64,000 nucleotides of DNA, taken from positions 1,183 to 65,182 of the forward strand of contig JAMWFC010000011.1 of NCBI GenBank assembly GCA_027475525.1, read 5' to 3'. Positions 1-11,868 of this stretch are shown piece after piece. Each line of letters begins with the position of its first letter. Position 1 is the first letter of the stretch. Below the pieces are notes generated by a model that was not told the DNA's origin, ran no database searches, and was given only the letters and a program-made list of their open reading frames with translations. Origin of the DNA: Macrolepiota albuminosa. Taxonomy: Eukaryota > Basidiomycota > Agaricomycetes > Agaricales > Agaricaceae. A program made the position numbers and the translations under genes.

Positions 1-734
1 AACAACCCATTTTATTACCGGGGTACTTGTCACAGATTTAAGGTTTGCGTGAGAGAGTTGTTCTATTTTTATTTAAATAAATTTAAAAAAATCTGAAAAT
101 ATTATTTTTGAATAGCCCTCTGGAAATACATGCCCTTTGCACTCAAAAACCCCCTATATACCTCACTGGTTCATGAGAAAAATATTGTTTTCCTCAAAAA
201 AAATTATATTCAAGATGAAATATAGTGAAATTTCTACTGGTCAATGCTCAATCTACAGGTTACCACTAGGGTTAGTTAGGGTATTCCACCTCTATTTTTC
301 ATCCATCACCAACCTCTTCCAATCCTATTCAAATCCAGGGTGTCAGGTGTCAGTAATGCTGGCAAGGTTTGCCTGGGAAAGTCTTTCTTAATCTGGTAAC
401 AACTATATTTTCTTTCATAATACAAACTAATACAAACTATTCATTCAGGCATTTCTATGCATGTTAACAAGGCTTTTTTGAAGATTATCAGGGAGGAAAT
501 GTCTAGAGACATAAGATATGTGGCTAAACACGATCACATGGAGCGTGTTTTGTACTAACTCTAGACACGTGTTATTATTTGTGCATATTGAATAGCACTC
601 TTTCTTCAACTTGGCAGTACCACGCAGCCTTGATATGTGTTCCGTGTTCAGTGCATGTATAATGTCCTTCTTTCATGGTGAGCCTTTTGTTTTTACGAAA
701 AACAAAAGTACCTTGAGACTCATAATTCATTTTT
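1..734. other. AT-rich sequence, no gene seen
   Basis: AT-rich sequence with short open frames of low coding character. I see no conserved domain, RNA gene or repeat here. Confidence 0.4.
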
Positions 735-775
735 CTTGTCAGTCCTGTGGTTGGTTCGAGTCCTTCCCGGGACAT
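735..775 (+). pseudogene. tRNA 3'-half-like fragment (B box, T arm, acceptor)
   Basis: The segment contains GGTTCGAGTCC, an exact RNA polymerase III B-box / T-loop match, followed by a run ending CCGGGACA that looks like an acceptor 3' strand with discriminator base. It resembles the 3' half of a lysine-type tRNA. No matching 5' acceptor strand or A box lies at the right distance upstream and the T stem has mismatches, so I treat it as a fragment. Related pieces lie at about 7205 and 28565 on the opposite strand. Confidence 0.35.
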
Positions 776-1399
776 TTCGATGTGTCATACTTTTTCAGTC
801 CTTTCAACGCACAACATATGACTCTCTACATCTGCGGTCCCATCATTTATTCTATCATCAAGTGGTCCATGTGTTCGACTTATACAGCATCTCTTCCACT
901 CTTCTTTGCAAAGTCAATAACATCCCACACTCCAACTCGTCGCTTTTATCTCATCAATCCCAGAAAGACCGTGTCGAAAACTGCCCTCTCTTCCTCGCTC
1001 TCCATTGACAAATCACGTATGTATTTCCCGAGACAACGTTGCACTGACTTACCAACAGTAATCTGCAGCGCCGAGGATGTACCCGCACCGCCTTCGAGTC
1101 CTCCCGACTCCTGTACGTGCTCGACCCACACTCTGACCCACATGGTGCAGTTTTTTCATCTTGATCTATTAGCAGTGAAAGGTGGGATGAGGAAGTGGCT
1201 TGTCGATGTATTTGACTATTTTGATTGAGTATGTGAGGGGAGCGGAAAGAACAGGATGAGCAGAGGGAGGGAAGGAGCGGAGCGTGGATGGTGTGGGGAA
1301 GGGGAACAGACAAGGATTATGATAGGAAGAGGATGGATACGAGCTTGCTTCCTGGATGGGCGTATGCAAAGGCATTGGTGTTGAGGATTGCGGAGGGGG
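776..1399. other. No supported gene
   Basis: Open frames exist on both strands, including one of about 200 codons on +, but none shows a recognisable domain. A stretch near 1030-1140 is GC-richer on the minus strand and could be an exon scrap. Confidence 0.3.
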
Positions 1400-3640
1400 T
1401 GAGTATTCAGTTTCCCTCATATTATCTTCCCTCCTCTTTGCTTTCTCTGGGATGTGGGACATTGATGTGTATATATTTACAGGATAAAGCAAACTCTACA
1501 TCTGTACGCAGGGGATACTTGGCGCGCAGGCTAGGGTATACAAGGCCCATGGGCCGACCTCACTCGGAACGTCAACGTATGTCTCTTGTGTGTCTCCACT
1601 TGTTTTTAATCAACACAGCTGACAGAAAATGGCGTCGAATTTGACGGACCAGGTGCACTCGATCTCCGAAGTGACCAAGGCCGTTGCGCAGGGCGACCTG
1701 GGGAAGCTGGTAAACATCGACGGACGTGCAGGGTGAGATGCTCGATTTGAAGATGACGGTCAATTCTATGGTTGCGCAGCTTAATACGCTCGCTAATGAG
1801 GTCATGAGGGTGTCGCTTGAGGTTTGGACCGAGGGGATACTGGGCGGGCAGGCGTATGTCCCTGATGTGCAGGGTATGTGGAAGGTGCGTGCGTTGCTTG
1901 CAGGACAACGTTTTTTTTTCTTATGTGTGTTTCTTTTATCCTCTCTTTTCTTCCTTCCCCCGTGGCACCCTCGTGTCCCGCGTCGCTTGGCTTCCTCGCA
2001 CCCCCAGTTGAAGCAGGCCGCATGACGATGGAAGCCGTGTTGTACTCACTCCGGCAAACTGTCTTTGGGATCCTAAAAGCGCTCGTCGTGTGCGCGTCGC
2101 AGAACAATCTCGACCTCACGTACGACGTTGAGCCAGACATCCCTGACCAGCTCATCGGCGACTCGCTCCGCCTCCAGCAGGTCATCACGAACCTCTTCGG
2201 CAACGCGATCAAGTTCACGCCGAGCAAGATGTCCAGAAAGGGCCACGTCGCGCTCAGCACGTGCTTGTTTGCCCTCGACGACCAGAGCTGGATACCGGCA
2301 TTGGCATCGTCAAGGATAAGTTGCATTTGATTTTTAATACATTTTGTCAGGCCGATGGGTCAACGACTAGGGTGCGTTGTGATTTTGTCCTTGGTAGGGG
2401 AGGCTGATCTGATTCGCATAGGAGTATGGTGGGACGGGGCTTGGGCTTTCGATATCGAAGCGGCTGGTCAATCTCATGCAGGGGAGCATGTGGGTGGAGA
2501 GCCAGGTGTCCAAGGGATCCAAGTTCTTCTTCACCATCACCTCGCAGATCAGCCATTCCTCGATCGAGAGCACGCTTTCGAAGATGTTGCCGTTTGTGAA
2601 ACGCATGATTTTGTTCGTGGATTCGTTGTTTGATGATACGGGCATCGTTGAGCGCATCAAGGAGCTGTGTTTGCGTCCACATCTCGTGCATCATGTCGCG
2701 GAGGTCGCGGATAAGGAAAAGTGTCCCCATATTGATACCATTGTCATCGATTCGTTGTTTCCCCTCCCTTGCTTTGCTTTGCAGTGACAAGAGCGTGTGT
2801 TTAGACTGAATCTATTTGTGAGTACGAGCACCTCCGCTATATACCCATCGTGCTCCTAGCCCCTCCAATGCCCCACCTTAATCGTACGCTACCTGTTGAT
2901 CTCATGTTTAATGTCGTGTGACGGCTCGGTACAGTGAAATGGTGTCTCGACAACAGCATAAGCACGCAACTCACGACGCCCGTCACCGCGCAGGACCTGG
3001 CGTCTGCGCTCATCTCTGCGCTAGAATCAAACACTGTCAGCCCCGTCGCAGTCCCCAACGACGTCACGTTCGATATCCTCCTCGCGGAAGACAACCTCAT
3101 CAACCAGAAACTTGCGGTCAAGATCCTGGCAAAGTACGGGCATACGGTCGAGATTGCGAGAATGGGAGTTTGGCGGTTGATGCGTTCAAGAGCAGGGTTG
3201 CGCAGAATAAGCAGTTTGATATTATCCTTGTGAGTTGCCGGCGGGTGTAGCTGCGTTCGTGCCCATTGATCGATTGATTGGTTTCGGGCAGGGTAGATGG
3301 ATGTGTCGATGCCGTTTATGGGTGGTATGGAGGCGACGGAACTTATATGTTCGTATGAGATGCGTCGTGGGCTTACGCCTACTCCGATTATTGCTCTTAC
3401 GCCCCATGCTAGCGAGTCCCCAATCTTTTCGCCAGATGTTTTCTAATCCTTGATGTTTGATAGTGATTGGCGATCGCGAGCGCTGCATTCAGGCTGGTAT
3501 GGACGACCATATCACTAGTGCGTGGACCCTTGTTCCTTACTTTTCTTCACGTTTGATGTGCTGTAGAACCTCTCCGTCGTGGTGATCTCCTCAACGCGAT
3601 TGGAAAGCTCGCTGGCGAGAGGCGCTGCGAAACACCACCG
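1400..3640 (+). pseudogene. Broken Nik1-type hybrid histidine kinase
   Basis: Group III (Nik1/Os-1-like) cytosolic osmosensing kinases have tandem HAMP repeats, HisKA, HATPase and a receiver. Seen here in order: HAMP pieces (about 1500-1870, including [20 protein letters not shown] at 1629 and [14 protein letters not shown]), an ATPase N-box ([20 protein letters not shown], about 2160-2220), a G-box piece ([15 protein letters not shown]), a [20 protein letters not shown] segment near 2480, and a receiver (DILLAEDNLINQKLAVKIL near 3075, MDVSMPFMGGMEATEL near 3300, IGDRERCIQAGMDDHIT near 3470). The HisKA domain with the phospho-acceptor His is absent between about 1910 and 2005. A 4-bp insertion near 1722, an approximately 30-bp deletion near 2290 and further frameshifts break it. 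An apparent intron remains at about 2884-2935. It cannot make a working kinase. Confidence 0.85.
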
Positions 3641-4446
3641 TCGTGCGCCTCCTGGATTGGAGGCTCTTTGGCTCCAGGATATACCTCGTTGATTGATCCG
3701 CTTGTCCTGTGCATCTCGTCTCATCTCAGGATTTCTTTTCTTTTCTTGAACGATATCCAGATATCCCACCACAACCCTGACTGATTGGACATTCGTGTCA
3801 GCTTTCTGTGCTCTTGGTTTTTTGTTTTTTTGAGTTTGTTTTTTTTTCAGATTTTTGTGATTATATTTTTCTTGGCGTTTTTTGTACACATACATTTTAT
3901 TCCCTGCTTTTTTTTCGCATATCTCCCCCCGGTCCCAGCCCTCGTAGTATTACTCTTGTTAATAACCAATGTTGGTGTTTACGTTGAGTGGTACTGTCGC
4001 CCCTCCCCTCTTATGCTGAATTGTATGTCGTTTGCATTTTCCCATGCGAGCAAGGGATGCTGTGCATGCGGAAATCGTACATTGGTAAGGGTACTGGGTG
4101 TTGGTCTCGTGATAGCATTTCGTTATCCGAGTCGTGGTTGGGGGTTTTGTGTACAGACCGTTCGTTGAGATGGCTTTCGACGAGTGTCTTCCAAGGCCTG
4201 ACGCCCCTGGGCAAAAGTGCAAAAAAACTGTTCAGTTTTTCATCACAGCTTTGTTCTTTGAGTGAGAGAATTGCTTTTGGGCAGACGCCCCGTGAGGATG
4301 ATTCGTCTGTGTCAGGAGGGGTCGGGTGCATACTATGATCTATTATTGCGAGTACAGTGATCTCTCGACGCTCGGAAAACCGCATCGATGGTCTACATGC
4401 AATTCAAGAAGCGTTTACTTGGTGGAAAGAAGGAAAACGTTAAAAG
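3641..4446. other. Intergenic, no gene seen
   Basis: T-rich and mixed-composition sequence between the kinase relic and the minus-strand unknown gene. No conserved feature was recognised. Confidence 0.35.
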
Positions 4447-4654
4447 TTAATCGTCTAATATCGGAAAGGGAGTCGCAATAGTAAGAAACCTCTCACCCTC
4501 ACACGCAGCACTGCAAGCTCTAGCGCGCATGTACACTACCCACTCCTCCGCACCTTGGAAGGATCCCTCATCCTCTTTCCTCCCTTCTTGGTTCCTCTCC
4601 ACAACTACCGACCTCTTTCCCTCTCTACCTACATGTTCTCTTCCCATCCCCACC

Positions 4655-5530
4655 TTACTCCCAGCCGCCAAACGGTCCTCCAGCGTTCCTATGCCTCCTC
4701 CTCCCTCTTTCCCCCTCCCCCTCTGCGAAACCCTCACTCCCGCCCTCAAGCTCCGGCGATTTAGACCCAACACTCCCCGTCTCCTCTACACCACTCCCAC
4801 TCCCTCTCGGCTCCACAGCGCCCATGCCCGTCCCAATCCCAACCCCAGTCCCAGTCCCAGCGCCGAGCCCATTACCCACAGCAGCCGCAAGCATAGACGC
4901 AAAAATCATCGAATACAACCCTTGCGGCGACTGCATCGGGGACGCAGGATACCCGCCTGGTACTGCATAAAACGACGACGGGTGCGGGCTGTGGCCGTGG
5001 CCGTGGAACGGCATCGTCGGTGAGGGCAGGATTGTGTTGAGGAGCATCTGTGCCTGCGCTGACGGGATGTGCAGATACAGGCGGGAGTGCGGGCTTGAGG
5101 TCGGCGGCGAAAAGGTCGCGTCTCTGTTCAACCAGGGGCCAGGTGTGGGAGAGGCGCCGTGGGTCCTGTTTGCGCTGGATGGGGAGGCTATGTGATGGGA
5201 GGCATGGGGGGAAAGAGGGTGAGGCGAGACTTGACCTGACAGCATCGCGCTGTATGCTTGTACTTTGTTAGCACAGCCCGTACCTCTACACTGAAACTTA
5301 CGTGTCGAATTCATCGAGCTGGGCAAAAATATAGTATTTGAGGTCATTGGCTTGAGCTTCGGTCATGTAATTGACAGGAGTCGGACTCATGTGCGGTGCC
5401 CTCTGCTGTTTCCGAGGCGAGAATGGCGGCAGCTTGAGCCCGCCAAAAACCAGTGTCAGAGGCTAGAAGGGCGGTGGCAGTGGAGGCGGTGAAGATTTCT
5501 CTTTCAAAAAAGCAGTCACATTCTGTGTTT
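4655..5530 (-). pseudogene. Low-complexity unknown protein gene, probably disrupted
   Basis: A long minus-strand frame (5347 to 4655) encodes a Ser/Pro/Gly-rich protein with a Gly-Thr repeat and a highly charged C-terminus; I recognise no domain. A coding-looking stretch continues upstream (about 5490-5300, with MTEAQANDLKYYIFAQLDEF) in another frame. A canonical intron (GTAAGT...GCTAAC...AG, about 5258-5303) lies between them, but splicing leaves the upstream frame out of phase, so either a frameshift exists or the start is at 5347. An upstream acceptor near 5520 suggests a further exon. A decayed 313-bp copy of its middle lies at 27468-27780, so the family has moved in this genome. Function unknown. 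Confidence 0.5.
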
Positions 5531-5559
5531 GTCTTGTTAGTAGCATCACAGCATTATAA

Positions 5560-7040
5560 TTAGAAAAGAGATACGTGCCCAAGGAAATTGGCGAGACGTC
5601 GAGGCAAATAGATTATGACAAAGAGAAGAGAATAATGTACCTTGGTCGCAGGAAGGAGATACGTCGCAATTACTTCGGGAACAACGAAGAGACTGACGAG
5701 CCAAACCCACGCAAGGAGCCGGAACGTGGGGTCGTGCCAGAGCGCAACAAAAGTGAACACCCGAAGCATGTTCAGCAGCACGCGTTTGGAGTCGCTGAGG
5801 GGTATGTATGAGCAGTGCCAGGATCTCCAAAAGCCGAGGGTAGAATAGTTGTTCGCCATACATCGAACCATGTTTTCTGGTGCCTCGATACCATCTATCA
5901 ACGCCCAGAGTTGGAAAAAGCGCCATGGGATGAGTAACTGTCAGATTTGACTCTAGTTAAATCTCCCACCTTTGAGACCAGTACCTCGTATGCAAAGAAA
6001 CTCACTTTTAGCCACACAATAATCAAATTCCAAAACTCAATCATGCTGATCTGCGCCGGCGTGGCACCGTTCCAAGCTCTCGTGTCTTTGGTGGCCACGA
6101 CATACATGAAATGGAGTATTAACTCCATGGTCAGAATTGATGTGACGAGGCGGATCCAGTACAGAGGCTTAGATCGCCCAGATATGAGCATAGGTTGGCA
6201 ATGCTGCCAGAGGTAGTCATTGAAGGTCATGATTGGACCCGCAAGATAGAGTGGAGGGTATAGAGCGTAAGAGAGGTAGCCAAGAAAAGTATATATTTGT
6301 GGCGGATGCGGAATCAATCATTCTCCGTGGCTCATATTATGGTTCTGATTGTGCTTGATGGATATGGCACAAAATGAGCAAAGGTTACAAGAGGGTAAGA
6401 GGACATTACTGTTACCTCTTGGAATTTAGACGTGTTGCAAGCCCAGTAATAGTCGGCGTTGAAGGACACCAAACGAAGCATGGTGAGGTTTCCTAAGTGC
6501 CACCGTGAGTGCATGCCTTGATAACCATCCTAGCAAAAGGTTGGCAAGGTGTTACGTATTCTACGAACATCAGAACGACTTACCAACACTCCAAATGATT
6601 GTAAAATATCCCCGTATTGATATCCATTGAATCGATTGTTCGCAAAAAGAACGATCACATTGAAGATCCAGGTCAACACTGGACCAACCTTTTTTTGAAG
6701 TGCGCAATAGAATAATTCAAGGATAGTATTATAAGTATCTTGAAGAAACTTGTCCCATGCAGTCTCAAGAGAAAAAGAACAGAGAAAAAGAGATTATAGC
6801 TGAGAAGGTATCTATTATCCTGCGGCAGTGCTGTCCCTAGACGTTGCCAAAGATATTTGATAGAGAGGTGTGCAGCTGCGAGAGTCGTCAACAACCAAAA
6901 ATTATTGCAGAAGCTGCGGTACTGCGCGTCGCTGTTGTCCTGAGGGTATTCAACGCATCATACAGATCTTTGCAAAGACTTTACACATTATTTTGCGGAA
7001 TGGAATCCACCCAGGAAAAAGTCGGTGCTTGTAGAATTTG
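5560..7040 (-). pseudogene. Broken GUP1-like MBOAT acyltransferase
   Basis: GUP1 is a multi-pass membrane-bound O-acyltransferase of the ER that remodels GPI anchors. Segments seen in order on the minus strand: GWIPFRK and DNSDAQYRSF (about 7000-6910), membrane segments (6890-6680), FNVIVLFANN and GNLTMLRLVSFNADYYWAC (about 6650-6430), YALYPPLYLAGPIMTFNDYL (about 6270-6215), [16 protein letters not shown] (about 5930-5890), [20 protein letters not shown], and [18 protein letters not shown] with the MBOAT active-site His (about 5750). Lesions: a frameshift in an A-run near 6690, an in-frame TGA just before 6317, loss of about nine residues after WRSWH, and no C-terminal third past a splice donor near 5640. 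The chain runs directly into the unknown gene downstream. Confidence 0.8.
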
Positions 7041-7200
7041 TAATTAGGATTAGATTCTGTTTAGTAGATGCTTCTAGTATGCGAGGGATCAGGTTGGTTA
7101 GGCTGGACCCAATGTGGAGAGGCAGGACTACGCCGCCTTGAGTGCTGGCACCCTCGACTGCAGGTGTTGGGGACATTGGAAATGATGATGATATTCAAAA

Positions 7201-7245
7201 CGTCCCTGGAAGGAGTCGAACCTTCCAGAGGACTACTGATATAGT
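7201..7245 (-). pseudogene. tRNA 3'-half-like fragment
   Basis: On the minus strand a T arm folds as GAAGG-TTCGACT-CCTTC with an exact B box (GGTTCGACTCC), followed by CAGGGACG like an acceptor 3' strand. No partner acceptor strand is visible within tRNA length. It sits about 100 bp from repeat family A, as does a mutated copy at about 28565. Confidence 0.4.
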
Positions 7246-7307
7246 TGTGATTTGTGAATGCCAGAGAGCTTGTGGCTGTGCTTGACTTAAAGAGCCCTCG
7301 TCAAAAG

Positions 7308-7497
7308 TGATCAAGTTCCCCACGCTAATTAATTTGTTTAAAAAAATAAATATATATTTCAATGTGAGGTTAATCCTATCTAAATTAAATAGATATCAAG
7401 AAAAGTGTCGGTGCACCTGCAAGTCATGTGCTTTAATGCTGACAAATAAATATAGATAATTTATTATGTATAATTTTTACACCCTGTGATATCATGG
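7308..7497. repeat. Repeat family A, copy 1
   Basis: This AT-rich block starts at GATCAAGTTCCCCA and includes GTGCACCTGCAAGTCATGTG. Diverged copies lie at about 28758-28915 and 34083-34211. In copies 1 and 3 it runs straight into the GGCACTC palindrome. Confidence 0.7.
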
Positions 7498-8935
7498 GGC
7501 ACTCACAATGTGAGTGCCGACTAAGTAAACTGATTTAAAAAAAAACTGTATAAAAGCCACTATTTAAATAAAGATATCTGACTTGATTACATAGCTTATT
7601 GGCTGCCAGTAAGTTAAATATAAACTTGCTGGGCGATAAATCACAAATTTAAAGAGATAGCTAAGCAAAATCTAATAGTAGCAGATGTTTGCATAGTTAT
7701 ATGAGCAGCTTCAGAGTAAATATACATGTATAAAATACAAATAGAAAGCTGATGACTAGTAGAATGCTATAGTGTATGAAAATATAGCATATATGCATAC
7801 TAAATGTAAGTTTTTACAGAGATAGTTAGTAGTTTTGACGAATATGTCAAAACTGATGATATATGCTTAAATTTAAGAAATCAGAACCCTCTGTGAAGGA
7901 AATATAATGATTGACTAATTAAATAAAGCAGATTCTGACTTTGAGCAGAGAGGACAACCTGGAACATAATGATCGACTAGTCAAAAAATGCTCAAAATCA
8001 AATGCAGAATATCACAGAATTAAGGGCTTGTACTATCAAAGTAGAAGTTGTCAGTCCTAGCCAAGGTATTTTGGAAGATATTTCACAGTGAGATCTAAAG
8101 GATTACAGTAGAATCTGAATCTAGACAGAGGGGACAACTTGAAACATGATGATTGACCGATCAGGAAAGGCTCAAAATCAAATGTGAAATATCACAGGAT
8201 CAAGAGCTCATACTACCAATCTGAAAGTTGTTAGGCCTAGCCAAGATAATTTGAAATATATTTCACACTGAGACCTAAGGGATTAGAGTAGAATCTGAAT
8301 CTAGAAAAAGGGGACAACTTAGAATATAATAATCGACCAATTAGGAAAGGCTCAAAATCAAATGTGAAATATCACAGGATCAAGGCCTCATGCTCCCAAT
8401 GTTAAAGTTGTCAGTCCTAGCCAAGGTACTTTGGAATATATTTTATACTAAGACCTAAGAGATTAGAGTAGAATCTGGATCTAGATAAAGGGGACAACTT
8501 AGAACATAATGATTAACCGATCAGAAAAGGCTCAAAATCAAATGTGAAATATCACAAGATCAAAAGCTTATACTACCAATATAGAAGTTGTTAGCCCTAG
8601 CCAAGGTAGTTTAAAAGATATTTCACACTGAGACCTAAGAAATTAGAGTAGAATCTGGATCTAGACAGAGGGGAAAACTTAGAACATAATGATTGACTGA
8701 TCAGGAAAGGCTCAAAATCAAATGTGAAATATCACAAGATCAAGGGCTCATACCACCAATATGAAAGTTATCAGTCCTAACCAAGGTAATTTGGAATATA
8801 TTTCACACTGAGATCTAAGAGATTGGAGTAAAATCTGACTCTACACAGAGGGGACAATTTCGATGCCAATATCTGTGTGATTCTTGTGTGACAGTCACAC
8901 TGATAACGGCCATTATCTGATCCCTTGCATACTAG
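7498..8935 (+). mobile_element. AT-rich element, palindrome to hairpin-CTAG (family B)
   Basis: It starts with the perfect palindrome GGCACTC-ACAATGT-GAGTGCC (7498-7518). Its body ends in a 180-bp tandem array, and its right end has a near-palindrome GATAACGGCCATTATC (8902-8917) followed by ATACTAG ending at 8935, exactly where recognisable Gypsy gag sequence starts. No protein is encoded. A terminal hairpin a dozen bases before CTRR is the known signature of Helitron 3' ends, and internal tandem arrays are known in non-autonomous Helitron/HINE elements; classification here is inference. A second, truncated copy lies at 34212-35231. Confidence 0.5.
7927..8870. repeat. 180-bp tandem repeat array, about 5 copies
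   Basis: The anchor TCAGTCCTAG (or a variant) recurs at 8051, 8231, 8411, 8591 and 8771, a period of exactly 180 bp. Monomers share CTCAAAATCAAATG and GGGGACAACTT blocks and differ by scattered, mostly transition changes. Confidence 0.9.
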
Positions 8936-9495
8936 ATGGCCTCCTTCCCTCTCTCATGGACCGGATTGACAGCATGGCTGAGGGACAATCTGATGACACA
9001 AGTATTGAGACCTGGTATCAGGTAGCATGTAATCAGTGGCAGCTCATGGAGTTACAACGTGAGCTCCACCGTGAAACTGCCCCTCGCTCCACCTTACAGG
9101 CATCGTTTTCTGCTTGTCATCCCATCCAGCCCTCCCTTCCATTTTGCGCTCCACCCCCAGCTCAGGTATCTGCAGCACATCCTCTTCCTTTTGGAGTACC
9201 TATGGATGTCAATGCCTCTCGTCAACGTTCCTCCCTTCCTCTCCTCTGCTGTTGCTGTGGAAAGCCTGGTCACTTTGCTTGATATTGTCCCCAGGGGTTA
9301 GAGGTGCGCTATCTCTCAGCTTTAGAGCAGGAGGAGCTCCTTCTCCAGCTCCTTGCTGCCCGAGATATTCAAGAAAACCCCTCCTCAGATGTACAGACTG
9401 AAGCAGAACCTTTGGAGGAGTCCTTGGGTCCTGTGGAAGCTGTAGCAGAACTATCGGATGTGTCCTTTGGTTCTGCAGAGGAGGGTTTTCAATAG
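8936..9495 (+). pseudogene. Gypsy 1 gag C-terminal fragment
   Basis: The frame reads DGLLPSLMDRIDSMAEGQ, then WYQVACNQWQLMELQREL, a Pro-rich linker, and a CCHC zinc knuckle (CCCCGKPGHFA, stop, YC) near 9247-9290. A TGA replaces a codon inside the knuckle (Arg in homologues). The N-terminal part of gag is missing. An acidic tail ends at a TAG at 9493-9495. Confidence 0.8.
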
Positions 9496-9504
9496 AGCGA
9501 CGGA

Positions 9505-9658
9505 TGAGTTGTACGCCTCCGCCGCCTGGTGCTAATCAGTTTACATGTCAATCAGTAGAGTCTTCTAATGTATCGCTCTCTTGAGTTGTACGTCTCCACC
9601 GCCTGGTGCTAATCAGTTTACATGTCAATCAGTAGAGTCTTCTAATGTATCGCTCTCT
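9505..9658. repeat. 77-bp head-to-tail duplication (in Gypsy 1)
   Basis: 9505-9581 is repeated at 9582-9658 with two transition differences (C/T, G/A), as if two alleles had been joined. Confidence 0.9.
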
Positions 9659-9880
9659 GTTCCTGATTCTCTGACTGAAACTTTAAGCATCCCCTCTGAC
9701 GTACAAAATACCCCCTTGGTCCAAGCCTCAGCTAAGACCTCCTCTCCTCCTTCCCCTGTCCGATGACCACGTGTTTCAGCTTGGAAACGACACCTTCCTC
9801 GTTGCTATGTTGTTGCCTCTACTCCCTCTCCCAACTCTCTGCGTCTGAATGTGGAGATTGAGACAACTGACACTCAGCAG

Positions 9881-10034
9881 ACTCGAAGCGTCATAGCTCT
9901 CTTGGACAGTGGCGCTACTGGACTCTTTCTAGACACCCATTATGTGGAACAACACCAACTCAAAGCGTCATAGCTCTCTTGGACAGTGGCGCTACTGGAC
10001 TCTTTCTAGACACCCATTATGTGGAACAACACCA
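9881..10034. repeat. 77-bp duplication (Gypsy 1 protease)
   Basis: 9881-9957 and 9958-10034 match with one G/A difference. The duplicate repeats the protease DSG motif and shifts the frame. Confidence 0.9.
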
Positions 10035-11714
10035 GCTCACTACTCATCCCCTCCCTCACCCTATTCCAGTCTATAACATTGACGGTACGCTCAATGAAGC
10101 TGGATCCATCCGCTCAGTGGTGGATTTAGTCCTTTGTTATCAGACTCATTCAGAGCATGCAGTCTTTGCAGTTACCAGCCTAGGAAAGCAGGACATGATA
10201 CTTGGGTTCTCCTGGCTGTGTAATCACAATCCTGAGATTGACTGGGCCAAGGGTAAGATGAGCATGAGCCGCTGCCCTCGACGGTGTTCTACATGTGCCA
10301 AGGAAGTTATAGAGGAGCACAGAGAATCAGTCTGTGAGCGTGCTGCTATCCAGGCTTGCCAAGTTGGACACCTCCCCTTTGCAGACCTCGACCTACTGGA
10401 TTCTCCTCCCTTGGCATTCCCTTATAGAGAGGCCCTCTATGAGGACGTTCGAGGTGTAGTGAGTGAAGCTCAGATGAAAGATGGACGTGAGGGTGAATTT
10501 GGGTGTGCTCACGACCCAGAGTCTCCAAATGAGGCTATTGAGACAGGTGATAGGATTTATGCAACTATGTTACGACCTCCACCAACTGTAGCAGAGATTA
10601 GAGCTAGCCAAACTACCTCCCAGCAGCTAGCTCAGGCATTTGCTGCCAACTCTGCTCCTAAGTCGTTCCGAGATGCGGTTCCTCATCACCTGCAAGACTT
10701 TGAGGATGTTTTCTCTAAGGCATCATTTGACTCCCTGCCAGAGCGTAAGCAGTGGGACCATGCAATTGAGCTTACGCCCAACGCTGAGCCCTCTAGCTGC
10801 AAGGTCTACCCACTCTCTCCCAGAGAATAGGATGAGCTTGATGCCTTTTTGCAAGAGAATTTAGACTCTGGTCGCATCCGTCCCTCAAAGTCTCCGATGG
10901 CCTCTCCAGTCTTCTTCATTAAGAAGAAGGATGGATCTCTACGTCTGGTTCAGGACTATTGAGTCTTGAATGTGATGACTGTGAAGAATCGCTACCCCTT
11001 ACCACTCATTTCAGAGCTTGTCAACAACCTCCGAGGTGCACGCTACTTTACCAAGTTGAATGTCTGCTGGGGCTACAACAATATGTGCATCAAAGAAGGA
11101 GATGAGTAGAAGGGAGCATTCTGAACAAATCGTGGACTCTTTGAACCTCTGGTAATGTTCTTTGGCCTTACTAATAGCCCTGCCACCTTCCAGACTATGA
11201 TGAACGACATTTTCCGAGACCTCATAGCAGAAGGTGTTGTGTGCATATACCTTGACGATATTCTCATCTATACCAAGACTCTAGAGGAGCATTGTCGGAT
11301 TATGCAGGAACGTCTTCGCCAGCACCAGCTCTATCTTAAGCCAGAGAAGTGCGAGTTTGAGCAGACTAAGGTTGAATATCTTGGACTGATCATCTCTCAT
11401 GGAATGGCTGAGATGGACCCAGTCAAGGTGGCTGGTGTAGCGGAGTGGCCAGAGCCTAAGAACAAGAAGGAGGTTCAGGCCTTCCTGGGTTTCACCAACT
11501 TCTACTGGAGGTTTATTCAGGATTTCTCACACCATGCCCGGCCCCTCTTCAATCTCACCACTAAGGACACTCCTTGGCACTGGGATGCAGCACAGCAGAC
11601 AGCCTTTGATGCCCTCAAACAGGCAGTCACTTCAAAGCCTGTCCTTATATTCTCAGATGATGACTCTCCCTTCCGTGTCGAAGCTGATAGCTCAGATTTT
11701 GCTACTGGGGCCGT

Positions 11715-11868
11715 TCTCTCTCAACAGTCAAGGGAGGATGGTAAGTGGCATCCTGTGGCTTTCTACTCCAAGAGTCTCAATGCTGTGGAGCTCTCTCTCA
11801 ATAGTCAAGGGAGGATGGTAAGTGGCATCCTGTGGCTTTCTACTCCAAGAGTCTCAATGCTGTGGAGC
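11715..11868. repeat. 77-bp duplication (Gypsy 1 RNase H)
   Basis: 11715-11791 and 11792-11868 match with one C/T difference and break the pol frame inside RNase H. Confidence 0.9.

Noticed and set aside
611..1228. 205-codon plus-strand frame
   Set aside because: It starts with TTG, runs across the tRNA-like fragment and shows no conserved motif.
7201..7245. tRNA-complementary stretch as an LTR primer binding site
   Set aside because: No TGG precedes it to pair with a tRNA CCA end, no LTR lies beside it, and the full T arm is present.
7927..8870. Regular repeats that might be a CRISPR array
   Set aside because: Units are 180 bp and abut with no unique spacers; the genome is eukaryotic.
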